From NCBI RefSeq assembly GCF_027980145.1, contig NZ_JAMZNK010000009.1:62001-126000 (forward strand): 64,000 nt of DNA, read 5' to 3'. Numbering within the stretch: the stretch's first letter is position 1; every line of letters begins with the position of its first letter. This DNA is from Flavobacterium azizsancarii (lineage in GTDB: Bacteria; Bacteroidota; Bacteroidia; Flavobacteriales; Flavobacteriaceae). The translations under genes were made by a program, and so were the position numbers. Of this stretch, positions 45,247 through 53,742 are shown piece by piece. The notes under the pieces were generated by a model that was given only the letters and a program-made list of their open reading frames with translations, was not told the DNA's origin and did not search any database.

Positions 45247-45930
45247 TTAATACGTATCAATTACAGTTTTCAGTAAATCAGAATCGACTAAATCAGAAGG
45301 CGCAACAACTTTCTCTTCAAGCGGAATATCGTTTCCATATCTTTCTTTTAATACCTTTTTTACTCTTGCATCAGTCAGATTAAAATCTTTCAGTTGTTTT
45401 AGTTTTGATAATTCGATATTAGCACCATTTTTATAGATTTTCCAGATCAGTTCAGAGCAATAAATCCTTGTATCAGACCAATCAAAATAGGCATCATATT
45501 CTTTGCCCATAAAACGCTGGCTGTAATCTTTCATTTTTTGCAGTGTGGCCGGAGTTAATAGGGTTGACGCATTTTTTAATCTTTTTGCCAGATATTTTTG
45601 ATCTTTTCCGTGGTTGATCCAATCCTCAAGGCGAGTCAGTTTTACAGGCTGTACGGCTTCAAAAACAAACCAGTTTCCGTTGATGTTATAGATAAGCCCA
45701 CAATGGGAAAACTTTGAGTTTGTCGCAATTCGAACCGCTTCACATTGACTTGATTCCGAAGTTTGAAATATAAGATCACCATCCTGAACTTTATCTGTCA
45801 AAGTAGTTGCTGTCTTCGTTTTTGTTCCCGAAAACGGATTATTGGGAAAAACCTGCATCGCAACAAACAAAGCACAGCTAAAACTCAATAAAAATGTAAT
45901 TCCGACAAATAGATATTTTGATTTTTTCAT
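45247..45930 (-). CDS. YiiX/YebB-like permuted papain-fold (NlpC/P60-type) cysteine hydrolase
   Basis: 227 residues. N-terminal membrane/signal segment (YLFVGITFLLSFSCALFVAM). The permuted papain-like fold shows a GDLIFQTSES start, His in NSKFSHCGLIYN and Cys in RIYCSELIWKIYKNG. This family (YiiX type) is thought to cleave amide or ester bonds, possibly of lipids or peptidoglycan; exact substrate unknown. Stands alone, with a dispersed repeat on each side. Confidence 0.88.
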   Translation of the reverse strand: MKKSKYLFVGITFLLSFSCALFVAMQVFPNNPFSGTKTKTATTLTDKVQDGDLIFQTSESSQCEAVRIATNSKFSHCGLIYNINGNWFVFEAVQPVKLTRLEDWINHGKDQKYLAKRLKNASTLLTPATLQKMKDYSQRFMGKEYDAYFDWSDTRIYCSELIWKIYKNGANIELSKLKQLKDFNLTDARVKKVLKERYGNDIPLEEKVVAPSDLVDSDLLKTVIDTY

Positions 45931-45958
45931 GTTTATATTTAGTGTTCTTTTAAAGTCA

Positions 45959-46072
45959 AAAATGGCGCACAGATTTAACGGGTTATAAGGGGTTTCGCTG
46001 GATTAAAAATACATCGTTATTCAAAAAAGGCTGTGTAAATCAGTTTTATCCGTAAAATCTGTTGGCAACTAA
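45959..46072. repeat. dispersed AATCTGT-type repeat upstream of the hydrolase gene
   Basis: Contains GGCGCACAGATTTAACGGG, GTGTAAATCAGTTTTATCCG and TAAAATCTGTTGGCAAC, recombined pieces of the same repeat family as in neighbouring gaps. Confidence 0.45.
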
Positions 46073-46097
46073 TTAATGATAACAAATAAAAGGCAAA

Positions 46098-46130
46098 AAA
46101 AAATAGTTACCAAAATGATAACTATTTTTT
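46098..46130 (-). terminator. hairpin terminator
   Basis: AAAAAATAGTTA / TAACTATTTTTT with a 9-base loop. T run on the minus strand. Ends the outer-membrane protein gene 20 bp after its stop. Confidence 0.75.
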
Positions 46131-46149
46131 AAATATGTTTTATGAGATA

Positions 46150-47055
46150 TTAGATTCTGAAAATCCCTCCTACAGCAATAATTCTCTGGAAAAAGAAAAA
46201 GTCCTGCGAAGCTTTATCTTCACTGCTTGTTGTAGTTCTAATGTCCTGCATGTTGATGTAACCGCCTTTTAGCTCACCTTGCAAGTAGAAATATTTGAAG
46301 AAAGTAAAGTTAATACCCGCTTTTGCAGATAAACCATATCCTGAAATATGAAAATCATCATGACGTTCCTTTCCTAAAAGAGTGGTATTGGTTTTAGGAT
46401 ATAAAAGCCCTGCACCTAAACCCTCAGTTAGATTAATTTGTACTTTGTCAGTATTAGTAATGCCAAACAATTTAGAAATATCATCATGTCTTGAAACCTC
46501 AGTATTAATATAGTTCAAACCATCTGTATGTTCGTACATTAAAAAAGCAGGAGGATTTCCCTGAGCAGTACCTTTATCATAGCCGCCTTCCTGAGCACCA
46601 TTTAGAGACATATCTACAGGTCTATTATTGTAATCTCCGTTATAATAAGATCCAGCCTGATCAGCAGGTAAATTAATATAACCATTAACATTAGCTGTTT
46701 GATTCTGAGTCATTACATATTTCATGTGGTCCCATCCAATAGAAACACTGTAGTGATCGCTAATGAAATATCCCATTCTAAAATTAGTCTGAGGAATTGT
46801 CATGTTTGCAGGATTTACATAGTCAAGATGCCATCCTTTTGGTTTATCATGAGCCTTCATGTCATTAACCGTAAAGTTGTAATCTTTACCTCTAAAGTTT
46901 ACATCAGATTTAGTATAACTATCTCTGTTACCTCCCCAGGAAACGAAAAATTTTCCTTTATTATGAGCTGTATATCTTTGTACTGTGATTTCTTCCTGAG
47001 CAAAAGTGTTTAAAGAAACACACATCAGAAAGAAAAATAAAATTTTTGTTTTCAA
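46150..47055 (-). CDS. outer-membrane beta-barrel protein, unknown function
   Basis: 301 residues from a TTG at 47055, which gives an exact signal peptide (KTKILFFFLMCVSLNTFAQ). The longest frame (start 47106) would run into the end of kdsA. The mature protein has alternating strands, many aromatic residues and a final IIAVGGIFRI, consistent with a small outer-membrane barrel (FRMGYFISDHYSVSIGWDHMK; LSAKAGINFTFFKYFY). The 19-bp gap to kdsA suggests co-transcription with it. Function unknown. Confidence 0.8.
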   Translation of the reverse strand: MKTKILFFFLMCVSLNTFAQEEITVQRYTAHNKGKFFVSWGGNRDSYTKSDVNFRGKDYNFTVNDMKAHDKPKGWHLDYVNPANMTIPQTNFRMGYFISDHYSVSIGWDHMKYVMTQNQTANVNGYINLPADQAGSYYNGDYNNRPVDMSLNGAQEGGYDKGTAQGNPPAFLMYEHTDGLNYINTEVSRHDDISKLFGITNTDKVQINLTEGLGAGLLYPKTNTTLLGKERHDDFHISGYGLSAKAGINFTFFKYFYLQGELKGGYINMQDIRTTTSSEDKASQDFFFFQRIIAVGGIFRI

Positions 47056-47074
47056 TGAAAATAGTATTAAAAAT

Positions 47075-47893
47075 TTAAAATGAGTTAACTGTTTTTCTAA
47101 TGGCAACTAACTTGGTCATTAAGCCTTCAAAATAATCTAAATGTAACATGTTGGCACCATCACTTTTTGCGTTAGCAGGGTCAAAATGAGTTTCGATAAA
47201 AATACCATCAACACCCACAGCAATACCCGCTTTAGCAACAGTTTCAATCATATCAGGTCTTCCGCCCGTAACACCGGCAGTTTGGTTAGGTTGTTGCAAC
47301 GAGTGCGTTACATCAAGAACCGTAGATGCATATTGTTGCATAGTAGGAATTCCTCTAAAATCAACAATCATGTCCTGGTAGCCAAACATAGTACCACGAT
47401 CCGTAACCATTACATTTTCGTTGTGGCAATCCAATACTTTTTGTACAGCATGTTTCATGCTTTCAGGGCTCATAAATTGACCTTTTTTCAAGTTTACCAC
47501 TTTTCCTGTGTTAGCCGCAGCAACAACAAGGTCAGTCTGGCGAACAAGAAATGCAGGAATTTGTAAAACGTCAACGTATTGCGCTGCCATTTCAGCATCT
47601 TCATTTGTATGAATATCTGTTACCGTTGGAACGTGAAAAGTTTCAGAAACTTTTCTTAAAATTTTTAATGCTTTTTCGTCACCAATTCCGGAAAAACTAT
47701 CAATTCTCGAACGGTTTGCTTTTTTAAAAGATCCTTTAAATACATAAGGAATCTGAAGTTTGTCGGTAATACCAACTAATTTTTCAGCAATTCTAAGAGC
47801 CATTTCTTCTCCTTCAATAGCGCAAGGTCCCGCCAATAAAAAGAAGTTACCACTTTCAGTATGCTTAATTTGAGGAATATGTTGTATGTTCAT
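47075..47893 (-). CDS. kdsA: 3-deoxy-8-phosphooctulonate synthase
   Basis: 272 residues. TIM-barrel KDO-8-P synthase with GPCAIEGEEMALRIAEKL, the PEP-binding KGSFKKANRSRIDSF, VTDIHTNEDA, LKKGQFMSPE, MVTDRGTMFGY and DVTHSLQQPN. It condenses arabinose-5-phosphate and PEP to KDO-8-P for lipopolysaccharide core synthesis in the cytoplasm. The outer-membrane protein gene follows it closely. A TAnnTTTG-type element lies 21 bp before the start codon. Confidence 0.97.
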   Translation of the reverse strand: MNIQHIPQIKHTESGNFFLLAGPCAIEGEEMALRIAEKLVGITDKLQIPYVFKGSFKKANRSRIDSFSGIGDEKALKILRKVSETFHVPTVTDIHTNEDAEMAAQYVDVLQIPAFLVRQTDLVVAAANTGKVVNLKKGQFMSPESMKHAVQKVLDCHNENVMVTDRGTMFGYQDMIVDFRGIPTMQQYASTVLDVTHSLQQPNQTAGVTGGRPDMIETVAKAGIAVGVDGIFIETHFDPANAKSDGANMLHLDYFEGLMTKLVAIRKTVNSF

Positions 47894-47913
47894 AATATGA
47901 TTTTTTGACAGTG

Positions 47914-47921
47914 CAAAGGTA
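47914..47921 (-). promoter_or_regulatory. -7 promoter element of kdsA
   Basis: On the minus strand TACCTTTG, matching TAnnTTTG, 21 bp before the ATG. The same TACCTTTGCA text precedes the genes at 49912 and 53629. No clear -33 TTG. Confidence 0.5.
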
Positions 47922-47965
47922 GTTATGATTTATGAATACGAGATTAAGATTTAAGATTATTTTAA

Positions 47966-48113
47966 GAAGCCAATCCTGCTATCCGCTGTAATGCTTTTCT
48001 CTAAACCCTTTTTTTTCTTGGCCTTTGCGGGAGCTTCCTTTAGTCGCTCTGCAAAAACCAGAAAAAAAAAGGCTTTCTCAAAAAATGATTTCCGCTTCTA
48101 TCGGGGGCTGGAA
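47966..48113. repeat. dispersed intergenic repeat, copy 2
   Basis: Starts GCTATCCGCTGTAATGC and ends GATTTCCGCTTCTATCGGGG, with a central stem TTTGCGGGAGC / GTCGCTCTGCAAA. The end matches the element at 10969-11046. The remaining part of the 47935-48405 gap has no gene-like frame. Confidence 0.6.
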
Positions 48114-48405
48114 GCTTTAATAGAATTATACGATTTCCGTGTAAGTTTATCTACAATCATAAATGTTTAATTAGGAGCAATATTAAGATATTGCAAAAAA
48201 CTGCTAAATGATATTTATCATATTATTAGAAAAGCAATTGCTTGAAAATTATTCTGAAAGAGTCTTGGTAATAGTATGGCGTTATCAAAAAACGATTGTT
48301 GTTTTAAAACCTGTAAGGGCAAGATCTTAAACTAAAAAAAGCTTTTAGTTCGATAAATCGCATCATGATTTGTAGCTGCTATTATGTTGTAAATAGGTTG
48401 TTTAG

Positions 48406-48870
48406 TTACTTTTTTATAGCTAGATAATTGCTGTTTTTTCTGTGTCTAAAATAGTAGGCACCAAATAAAATCTGACCCGTGAAAAATAGGATATTGAGTA
48501 CTACATTAATATAAATTACCATTTGAATCTGTGACAAGAAACTTTCCGGATTGTATAAATTCATTTCGACCAAATGATATACATTTAGTTTTGCAGCCAA
48601 AATAGCTGGAAGTGTCAGTGATAAATGGAGTAAAATTTTTTTTAAATCGATCTTTATACTATTTCTGGAAAGCTTGTAATAATAAAAGCTTACAATGCAA
48701 AGGGTAATAAACTTAATTAATTGTGAAGCAACTCTTACTGGAAGAATAGTAGTATTCCAGCCGGGAATTATAGAAGATAAGATATCTGAATTGACATAGA
48801 TTATATAATATGGGAATATGATAATAGTTAAAATGGAAAAAAGGGTAAAAGCCGTTTTAGTTTTAATCAT
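48406..48870 (-). CDS. membrane protein of unknown function
   Basis: 154 residues with four predicted membrane helices (about 8-28, 45-63, 78-97 and 113-138) and a Lys/Arg-rich C-terminus (YFRHRKNSNYLAIKK), so the end should be cytoplasmic. No family recognised. Ten base pairs separate it from the upstream membrane protein gene, so the pair is likely one operon. AT content is high, as in the surrounding gaps. Confidence 0.65.
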   Translation of the reverse strand: MIKTKTAFTLFSILTIIIFPYYIIYVNSDILSSIIPGWNTTILPVRVASQLIKFITLCIVSFYYYKLSRNSIKIDLKKILLHLSLTLPAILAAKLNVYHLVEMNLYNPESFLSQIQMVIYINVVLNILFFTGQILFGAYYFRHRKNSNYLAIKK

Positions 48871-48880
48871 ATATTATTAC

Positions 48881-49192
48881 TTAATTTTGGTAAGATCTCT
48901 TGATAAAGTATTGTATAATCATTGTTGCAATCAATAAGAAAGAGGAAATTAGCAAAAGTCCAATAAACCCAACAATCCACATTCCGCATCTGTAATTTTG
49001 CCCGTTAAGGGTTTGCATATTATAAGAAGCAGCATAAAAAGAGAGAATAGAAAAGATAATCTGTAATATGAAATTCATAAAACAAACAGTTCTAAATTTT
49101 AATGATATTGTTTCGCCAATTGCTTTTCTGCCAATTATAATTTGAAATAATATTGGAAGAAGAATTAAAAGTAAAGGTGTTATTCCAGGCAT
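48881..49192 (-). CDS. small membrane protein of unknown function
   Basis: 103 residues with three hydrophobic helices (about 3-20, 33-53 and 70-95) and a basic tail (IKRSYQN). A CGMWIVGFIGLLLIS segment opens the third helix. No family recognised. First gene of a two-gene unit with the 154-residue membrane protein. Confidence 0.6.
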   Translation of the reverse strand: MPGITPLLLILLPILFQIIIGRKAIGETISLKFRTVCFMNFILQIIFSILSFYAASYNMQTLNGQNYRCGMWIVGFIGLLLISSFLLIATMIIQYFIKRSYQN

Positions 49193-49459
49193 AGCATTTA
49201 TTTTTTTAATTCATTTTTGTTCCTAAAAACTTCATGTTCTTATTCTTTGTACAGATAAATTTATCCAGTTTATTAACACGAACGAATTTCTCGTGCCAGC
49301 AATGGCAAAAGTAATTCATAATTTCATTTTCAAGTATCATAATAGGTTATTATAGCAGTACAATAAGACAAGATTTTGATAAAAAATAAAAAGCAAATTT
49401 ATAGCAGCAATAGACTATTAAGATTGGAATTTATAAAAGCAGATAATTTTAGTTTTATA

Positions 49460-49912
49460 CTATTCCTTTTTCAAACTCAATCCCATCGGAACCATTAAAA
49501 TTCCTTTTTCGTAAACATTCAAATAAAGAGTAACAGGTTTCTTTTGACCTTCCCATTTTAGTTCATAGACATTCAGGAATCCGGCACCCATATCGCTTCG
49601 CTTGGTAGGGAAAGGACAACAGGTTTCTAGACGGGTATAGGTGATTTTTTCTCCGTTTGGTCCGGCTAAAGCATTTAGAAAACGAGTTTCATTCAAGGCT
49701 TCGTTTCTTGTGTTTTGATAAAAAATATTTATTGGATAATCCGGATTGTAACCGTATTTTTTATCGCTGCTAAAAAGAGTAATTAAAAATGTATTGTCTT
49801 TCTTTAGAACTAAATCAGGCGCATTGTTATCTACATTTTTCAAAGTAGATCTTGTACTCACACAAGAAGCAGCAGTGATTAACAGAATGATAAAAAGGGC
49901 ATTTTTTTTCAT
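49460..49912 (-). CDS. putative lipoprotein of unknown function
   Basis: 150 residues. Lipoprotein signal (KNALFIILLITAASCVSTR; Cys about 17). The mature part is beta-rich, with a CC pair (LETCCPFPTKRSDMGAGF). From memory, homologues in flavobacteria sometimes carry the label of KDO-8-P aldolase; nothing in the sequence supports this, and the true kdsA is at 47075. It stands alone with its own TAnnTTTG-type element upstream. Confidence 0.75.
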   Translation of the reverse strand: MKKNALFIILLITAASCVSTRSTLKNVDNNAPDLVLKKDNTFLITLFSSDKKYGYNPDYPINIFYQNTRNEALNETRFLNALAGPNGEKITYTRLETCCPFPTKRSDMGAGFLNVYELKWEGQKKPVTLYLNVYEKGILMVPMGLSLKKE

Positions 49913-49933
49913 GGTTTAAAATATTTGGTCTTG

Positions 49934-49941
49934 CAAAGGTA
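49934..49941 (-). promoter_or_regulatory. -7 promoter element of the lipoprotein gene
   Basis: TACCTTTG on the minus strand, 22 bp before the start codon; same text as upstream of kdsA and prmA. Confidence 0.45.
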
Positions 49942-49995
49942 AAAGCGTTTTTTCTTTTTGTTACGGATTTCATGAATTTTTAGTGATTAAAAAAT

Positions 49996-50032
49996 CAATG
50001 TAAATCTGTTTATCAGCTAAATTGTGGGCGCA
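49996..50032. repeat. dispersed AATCTGT-type repeat
   Basis: AATGTAAATCTGTTTATCAG followed by AATTGTGGGCG, running into the stop codon of the lysoplasmalogenase gene. Same family as the copies at 45193 and 63288. Confidence 0.4.
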
Positions 50033-50706
50033 TCTGCTTTTTTCTTGTTCAGTTGTAAAATACCTACTACAATCAGATATTGTGCCACAAGATAAGTTAA
50101 CATAATAAAAAACGAACTTCTTTCTATCGTTGCATGAAATTTATTGAATGCCAGAATACTATCAGAAATAACAAATGCAGCAGCGCCAAGAAAAATATAT
50201 AAAGCCGCAGGTTTTTTCCAAATTAAATAACCATTAAATGCAAATAAAAGCATTGTAGAAATTACCGCTGCATAAATAATTACAGGTATTTTTAACTCAC
50301 CTAATTTTGGAATTAAAATAGTGATCATTGCAATTAAGTAGAAAGCAATTAGAAGACTTCCAATTCCAAACAGTACTTTATTGATCTGAATTTCTCCTGT
50401 AATCTGCTTGTTAAAAAGCACACAATAAGCAATATGAGCAATTAAAAAAGAAACTAATCCCAGAATAAAATAGATCTCTGCAATATCAGCAAAAAGTAAA
50501 ACAACATCTCCAATCCAGGAAAAGATCAAAGCTGTTAATAGTATATTCCCTGAAGGAAATTTTCGATGAAAATAGACCCCAAATCCCAAGAACGGAATTA
50601 AAACAGGTTTTAAAAATAAATCTAAATTTTCATGCCCTGTCAACAAAAAAATGAGATACAGAACACTCAAAAAAATATAGATTTTAAAAAAGATAGTATT
50701 TCTCAT
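50017..50706 (-). CDS. YhhN-family lysoplasmalogenase-like membrane protein
   Basis: 229 residues with about seven or eight membrane helices filling the sequence. The family-typical acidic residues are seen in SWIGDVVLLFAD and FVISDSILAFNKF. YhhN/TMEM86 proteins hydrolyse the vinyl-ether bond of lysoplasmalogens in eukaryotes; the bacterial role is less clear. It starts 7 bp after the stop of the sterol-desaturase-type gene, so both are probably one lipid-related operon. Confidence 0.87.
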   Translation of the reverse strand: MRNTIFFKIYIFLSVLYLIFLLTGHENLDLFLKPVLIPFLGFGVYFHRKFPSGNILLTALIFSWIGDVVLLFADIAEIYFILGLVSFLIAHIAYCVLFNKQITGEIQINKVLFGIGSLLIAFYLIAMITILIPKLGELKIPVIIYAAVISTMLLFAFNGYLIWKKPAALYIFLGAAAFVISDSILAFNKFHATIERSSFFIMLTYLVAQYLIVVGILQLNKKKADAPTI

Positions 50707-50713
50707 AACTGGT

Positions 50714-51985
50714 TTATGAATTTATTATTTGGTTGTTTGGTTTTTTGAATTCAGTAGTTACAAAATAAATCGTAATCAAAAAAGATATACTTAAGTAACC
50801 TAAAATAATATAATTACCCATAGAAAAAGTATGATTTAAGCCAAACCAATCGCCATAATACACCATAATTGCAATTGCAGCTACAAAGCGTAAACCCTCC
50901 CAAAAAATAGCAAATCTGCTTTTATCCATTAATTCGGTATAGCTATAAATTGTCATCAGGATAAATAAGCCATAGATGAAAATATTTGGCAAACCAATTG
51001 TAGCAATATTATCAAATAAATAAGTGACAAACAACAATGTAACCAAAACTTGTGTAACTGACCAGTAAATTAATTTTTGAGAATTCTGTGTTCCATATTT
51101 TTGAAAATCAAAAACATTATCAATTTTTGTTACCGGATATTTTTCGTCAAAATTTTCAGGACGCCAACCAGTTGGTTTAAACCAGATGGTAAATTTGTCT
51201 TTCCAATTTTCAGTTCTCCATGCATCTTTAATCAATAAGGTTAAATGTTGAAAATTAATTCGGATAGGGTTCCAGGTATTTGCTGGTCTGGTAATACCAA
51301 AAACGGGCGGAACATTCTCTAATTCAGCTTGAAAAGTACCAAATAATTTGTCCCAAAAGATAAAAATCTGCGAATGGTTTTTATCTAAATATTCCGGATT
51401 GATGGCATGATGTACACGATGATGAGAGGGAGTAACCAGAATATATTCCAGAAATCCCATTTTTTTGATGTGTTTGGTATGATACCAAAATTGTAAAAAG
51501 AGGTGCAATGGTAAAGTAATCGCAATTACAGTCGCAGGAACACCCAATATTGCTGCGGGAATCAATAAAAAAGTAAATAGATTGGCTAAACTTGCAATAG
51601 GCTGACGCAAAGCACAGGCAAGATTAAATTCTTCGCTGCTATGATGAATCGCATGTTTGTTCCAGAAAAGATTAATTTGGTGAGCCCATCGATGGCTCCA
51701 GTAACCATAAAAATCAATGACAAAAAAGGCAATACAATAGGATAGAACGTTCGCTTCTAAATGATAGATTGCAATTTTAGAAACCATCCATTCATAAGAA
51801 ATAAAAGTCAGGCTTAATCCCAGAACATCTTTTACAGAATTGGTAATTCCGGAACTTATACTCGATACGCTGTCTATCAAAGGAGCGGTATCGTCCTTTT
51901 TGTAAATGCCGTATATTTTTTCGATTATAATTAATACTAAAAAAATAGGCGTAACGATGATCAATATTTTTCCATATTCCTCCAT
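50714..51985 (-). CDS. sterol desaturase / fatty acid hydroxylase family membrane protein
   Basis: 423 residues from the ATG at 51985; an earlier in-frame ATG at 52009 lies inside a large hairpin and is less likely. The di-iron histidine clusters of the fatty-acid hydroxylase superfamily are complete: HRWAH, HAIHHSSEEFN and HRVHHAINPEYLDKNH. Membrane helices flank them, and four more fill the C-terminal third. The family hydroxylates or desaturates lipids at the membrane; the substrate is unknown. Operon with the YhhN gene suggests ether- or plasmalogen-type lipid work. Confidence 0.9.
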   Translation of the reverse strand: MEEYGKILIIVTPIFLVLIIIEKIYGIYKKDDTAPLIDSVSSISSGITNSVKDVLGLSLTFISYEWMVSKIAIYHLEANVLSYCIAFFVIDFYGYWSHRWAHQINLFWNKHAIHHSSEEFNLACALRQPIASLANLFTFLLIPAAILGVPATVIAITLPLHLFLQFWYHTKHIKKMGFLEYILVTPSHHRVHHAINPEYLDKNHSQIFIFWDKLFGTFQAELENVPPVFGITRPANTWNPIRINFQHLTLLIKDAWRTENWKDKFTIWFKPTGWRPENFDEKYPVTKIDNVFDFQKYGTQNSQKLIYWSVTQVLVTLLFVTYLFDNIATIGLPNIFIYGLFILMTIYSYTELMDKSRFAIFWEGLRFVAAIAIMVYYGDWFGLNHTFSMGNYIILGYLSISFLITIYFVTTEFKKPNNQIINS

Positions 51986-51986
51986 A

Positions 51987-52035
51987 AAAAAACATTCTAT
52001 TTTATTCAAATATAGAATAAAATAGAATGTTTTTT
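51987..52035. repeat. 21-bp-arm perfect hairpin directly before a start codon
   Basis: Left arm 51987-52007 and right arm 52015-52035 are perfect complements (core ACATTCTATTTTATTC) with a 7-base loop and T run. It looks like a terminator, but on the minus strand it ends two bases before the ATG of the hydroxylase gene. A diverged copy is the clpS terminator at 52308-52352. Confidence 0.75.
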
Positions 52036-52036
52036 A

Positions 52037-52307
52037 AATTATTGAAAAATTAAACAGTTAAATACAATTTTCGGTTTAATCTGAGTCGAAAGTTGCAATT
52101 CGTATTTTAAAAAAAAGCAGTTATTTATTTTCTTTAGAAAAAACGACTGAATAGAATTTTGGTGTTTTTTGATTCTTAATTCCAAATTTAACCACCTTTT
52201 TAATTATCTTAAAAGAATTATATTTTAATTCTAAAATGACCTGATTATTGGCATTGCAGGCAGTTATTAATAAAAAAAAGAGGGATTGACTTTTCTAATA
52301 TAGCTAT
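52037..52307. other. gap between two related hairpins; no gene seen
   Basis: AT-rich sequence without a protein-like frame. On the minus strand TAAATTTG at 52190-52183 fits the -7 consensus and could start the hydroxylase transcript, but no matching -33 element is visible. Confidence 0.35.
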
Positions 52308-52352
52308 AAAAAAAACATTCTACTTTATCCCAACCAGAATAAAATAGAATGT
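52308..52352 (-). terminator. terminator of clpS
   Basis: Right arm GAATAAAATAGAATGT (52337-52352) pairs with 52315-52330 with two mismatches. The minus strand continues with eight T residues. 22 bp after the clpS stop codon. Confidence 0.75.
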
Positions 52353-52374
52353 CTTTGTTTTTTATGATTTGCAA

Positions 52375-52650
52375 TTAAACAATTTCGGCGCTTAGTCCAG
52401 CTTCCAGAAGTTGTGTACATTGAGGTTTAAGCTTATCCATTGGCCCCGTTTTTACGGTGCATTTCCCGTTGTAATGTACAATTAAGGAACATTGTTCTGC
52501 TTGTTCAGGCGTGTGACTGCAAACACGCATCAAAGTGTCAATTACGTGATCAAAAGTGTTTACATCGTCATTATAAACAATGATTTCGTTATTGAAACTT
52601 GTCGCTTCTTTTTCGCGGACTCTTTCTCTTACTTTTTCTTTAGTACTCAT
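52375..52650 (-). CDS. clpS: ATP-dependent Clp protease adaptor
   Basis: 91 residues. ClpS fold with the N-degron and ClpA-binding motifs: EIIVYNDDVNTFDHVI, then RVCSHTPEQAEQCSLIVHYNG. The adaptor delivers substrates with destabilising N-terminal residues to the Clp protease. The basic N-terminus (STKEKVRERVREKE) is common in Bacteroidota. It lies downstream of prmA, an arrangement conserved in this phylum. Confidence 0.95.
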   Translation of the reverse strand: MSTKEKVRERVREKEATSFNNEIIVYNDDVNTFDHVIDTLMRVCSHTPEQAEQCSLIVHYNGKCTVKTGPMDKLKPQCTQLLEAGLSAEIV

Positions 52651-52735
52651 GTTTTTAGGTTTTTGTACTGTTGTAATTACTAATTTTCTTTGTCAAAGAT
52701 TTACAATTAAACAGCTTTTAATAAAGCTAAATTAG

Positions 52736-52775
52736 TTGTTAACCTGTTTGATCAGTTTAATCTGTGAGCTACTTA
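52736..52775. repeat. dispersed AATCTGT-type repeat between prmA and clpS
   Basis: GTTAACCTGTTTGATCAGTT followed by TAATCTGTGAGCTA; same family as the copies at 45193, 49996 and 63288. Confidence 0.4.
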
Positions 52776-52795
52776 AATTTCAGATAATCAACTAT

Positions 52796-53629
52796 CTAAT
52801 TTACGTATTTTAATGAAACCCAGTTATTTTTTTGAAACTTTTTAACATATGTCAGCCCTTTTTCTGTGCAGGAAGCATCAATAAAAGGAATGTCTTCTTC
52901 ATAGAAACCGCTAAATAATATTATGCCGTCTTTATTTAAAGAATCAACATAATGCTGCATATCGTTCAACAAAATATTACGATTGATGTTTGCAATGATC
53001 AAATCGTATTTTTTACCGGCTAACAAAGCTGCATCGCCTTCGTAAACGGTAATATGTTTACAATTATTGCGTTCTGCATTTTCGATAGAATTCAAATAAC
53101 ACCAGTTGTCAATGTCGATAGCATCAATTGGCTCAGCACCTTTCATTTCAGCAAGAATCGCTAAAATAGCAGTTCCGCAACCCATGTCAAGAGTTTTAAG
53201 ACCTTTAACATCCATTTCTAATAAATGCTGAATCATCATGTATGTTGTTTCATGATGACCCGTACCAAAACTCATTTTGGGTTCGATAACAATATCAAAT
53301 TCCGCATCAGTTTTTGGATGAAATGGAGCACGAACATGGCATTTTCCGTCTACATCAATTGCTTCAAAATTCTTTTCCCATTCTTCGTTCCAGTTTACCT
53401 GATCGATTTCTTCAATAGTATATTCAATTTTAAATTCTTCAGATTCTAAAATATAAATGTCATCCAGGATATTTTCATCCCATAAATCTTTCTTCACATA
53501 CGCCGAAATTCCGTTTTCAGTTTCTGTAAAAGTCTCAAACGCTTTTTCTCCTAATTCAGCAATTAAAATTTCTGAACCCGGTTCTTTTGGTTCAATCGTA
53601 AAATGGTATCCTAAATATATATTTGACAT
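52796..53629 (-). CDS. prmA: ribosomal protein L11 methyltransferase
   Basis: 277 residues. The N-terminal L11-recognition part is followed by a Rossmann methyltransferase with the SAM motif LDMGCGTAILAILAEMKGA, GTGHHETTYMMIQHL before it, and IIANINRNILL as the catalytic-region signature. Methylates ribosomal protein L11. In the conserved block tpiA - prmA - clpS, here split by two unrelated genes on the other strand. Confidence 0.95.
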   Translation of the reverse strand: MSNIYLGYHFTIEPKEPGSEILIAELGEKAFETFTETENGISAYVKKDLWDENILDDIYILESEEFKIEYTIEEIDQVNWNEEWEKNFEAIDVDGKCHVRAPFHPKTDAEFDIVIEPKMSFGTGHHETTYMMIQHLLEMDVKGLKTLDMGCGTAILAILAEMKGAEPIDAIDIDNWCYLNSIENAERNNCKHITVYEGDAALLAGKKYDLIIANINRNILLNDMQHYVDSLNKDGIILFSGFYEEDIPFIDASCTEKGLTYVKKFQKNNWVSLKYVN

Positions 53630-53643
53630 AAAAAAAATTTTTG

Positions 53644-53651
53644 CAAAGGTA
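53644..53651 (-). promoter_or_regulatory. -7 promoter element of prmA
   Basis: TACCTTTG on the minus strand, 15 bp before the start codon, matching TAnnTTTG. Confidence 0.45.
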
Positions 53652-53742
53652 AGAATCCAAAGCAGAAGTTGTTCATAAATAAATCATATTCTAATAATTA
53701 TTAATGTTAATTTTGATTCAAATTTGTAAGTATTTTTTGAAT

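Noticed and set aside
46150..47106. Longer start for the outer-membrane protein at 47106
   Set aside because: It would overlap the end of kdsA by 32 bp and bury the clean signal peptide that starts at 47055.
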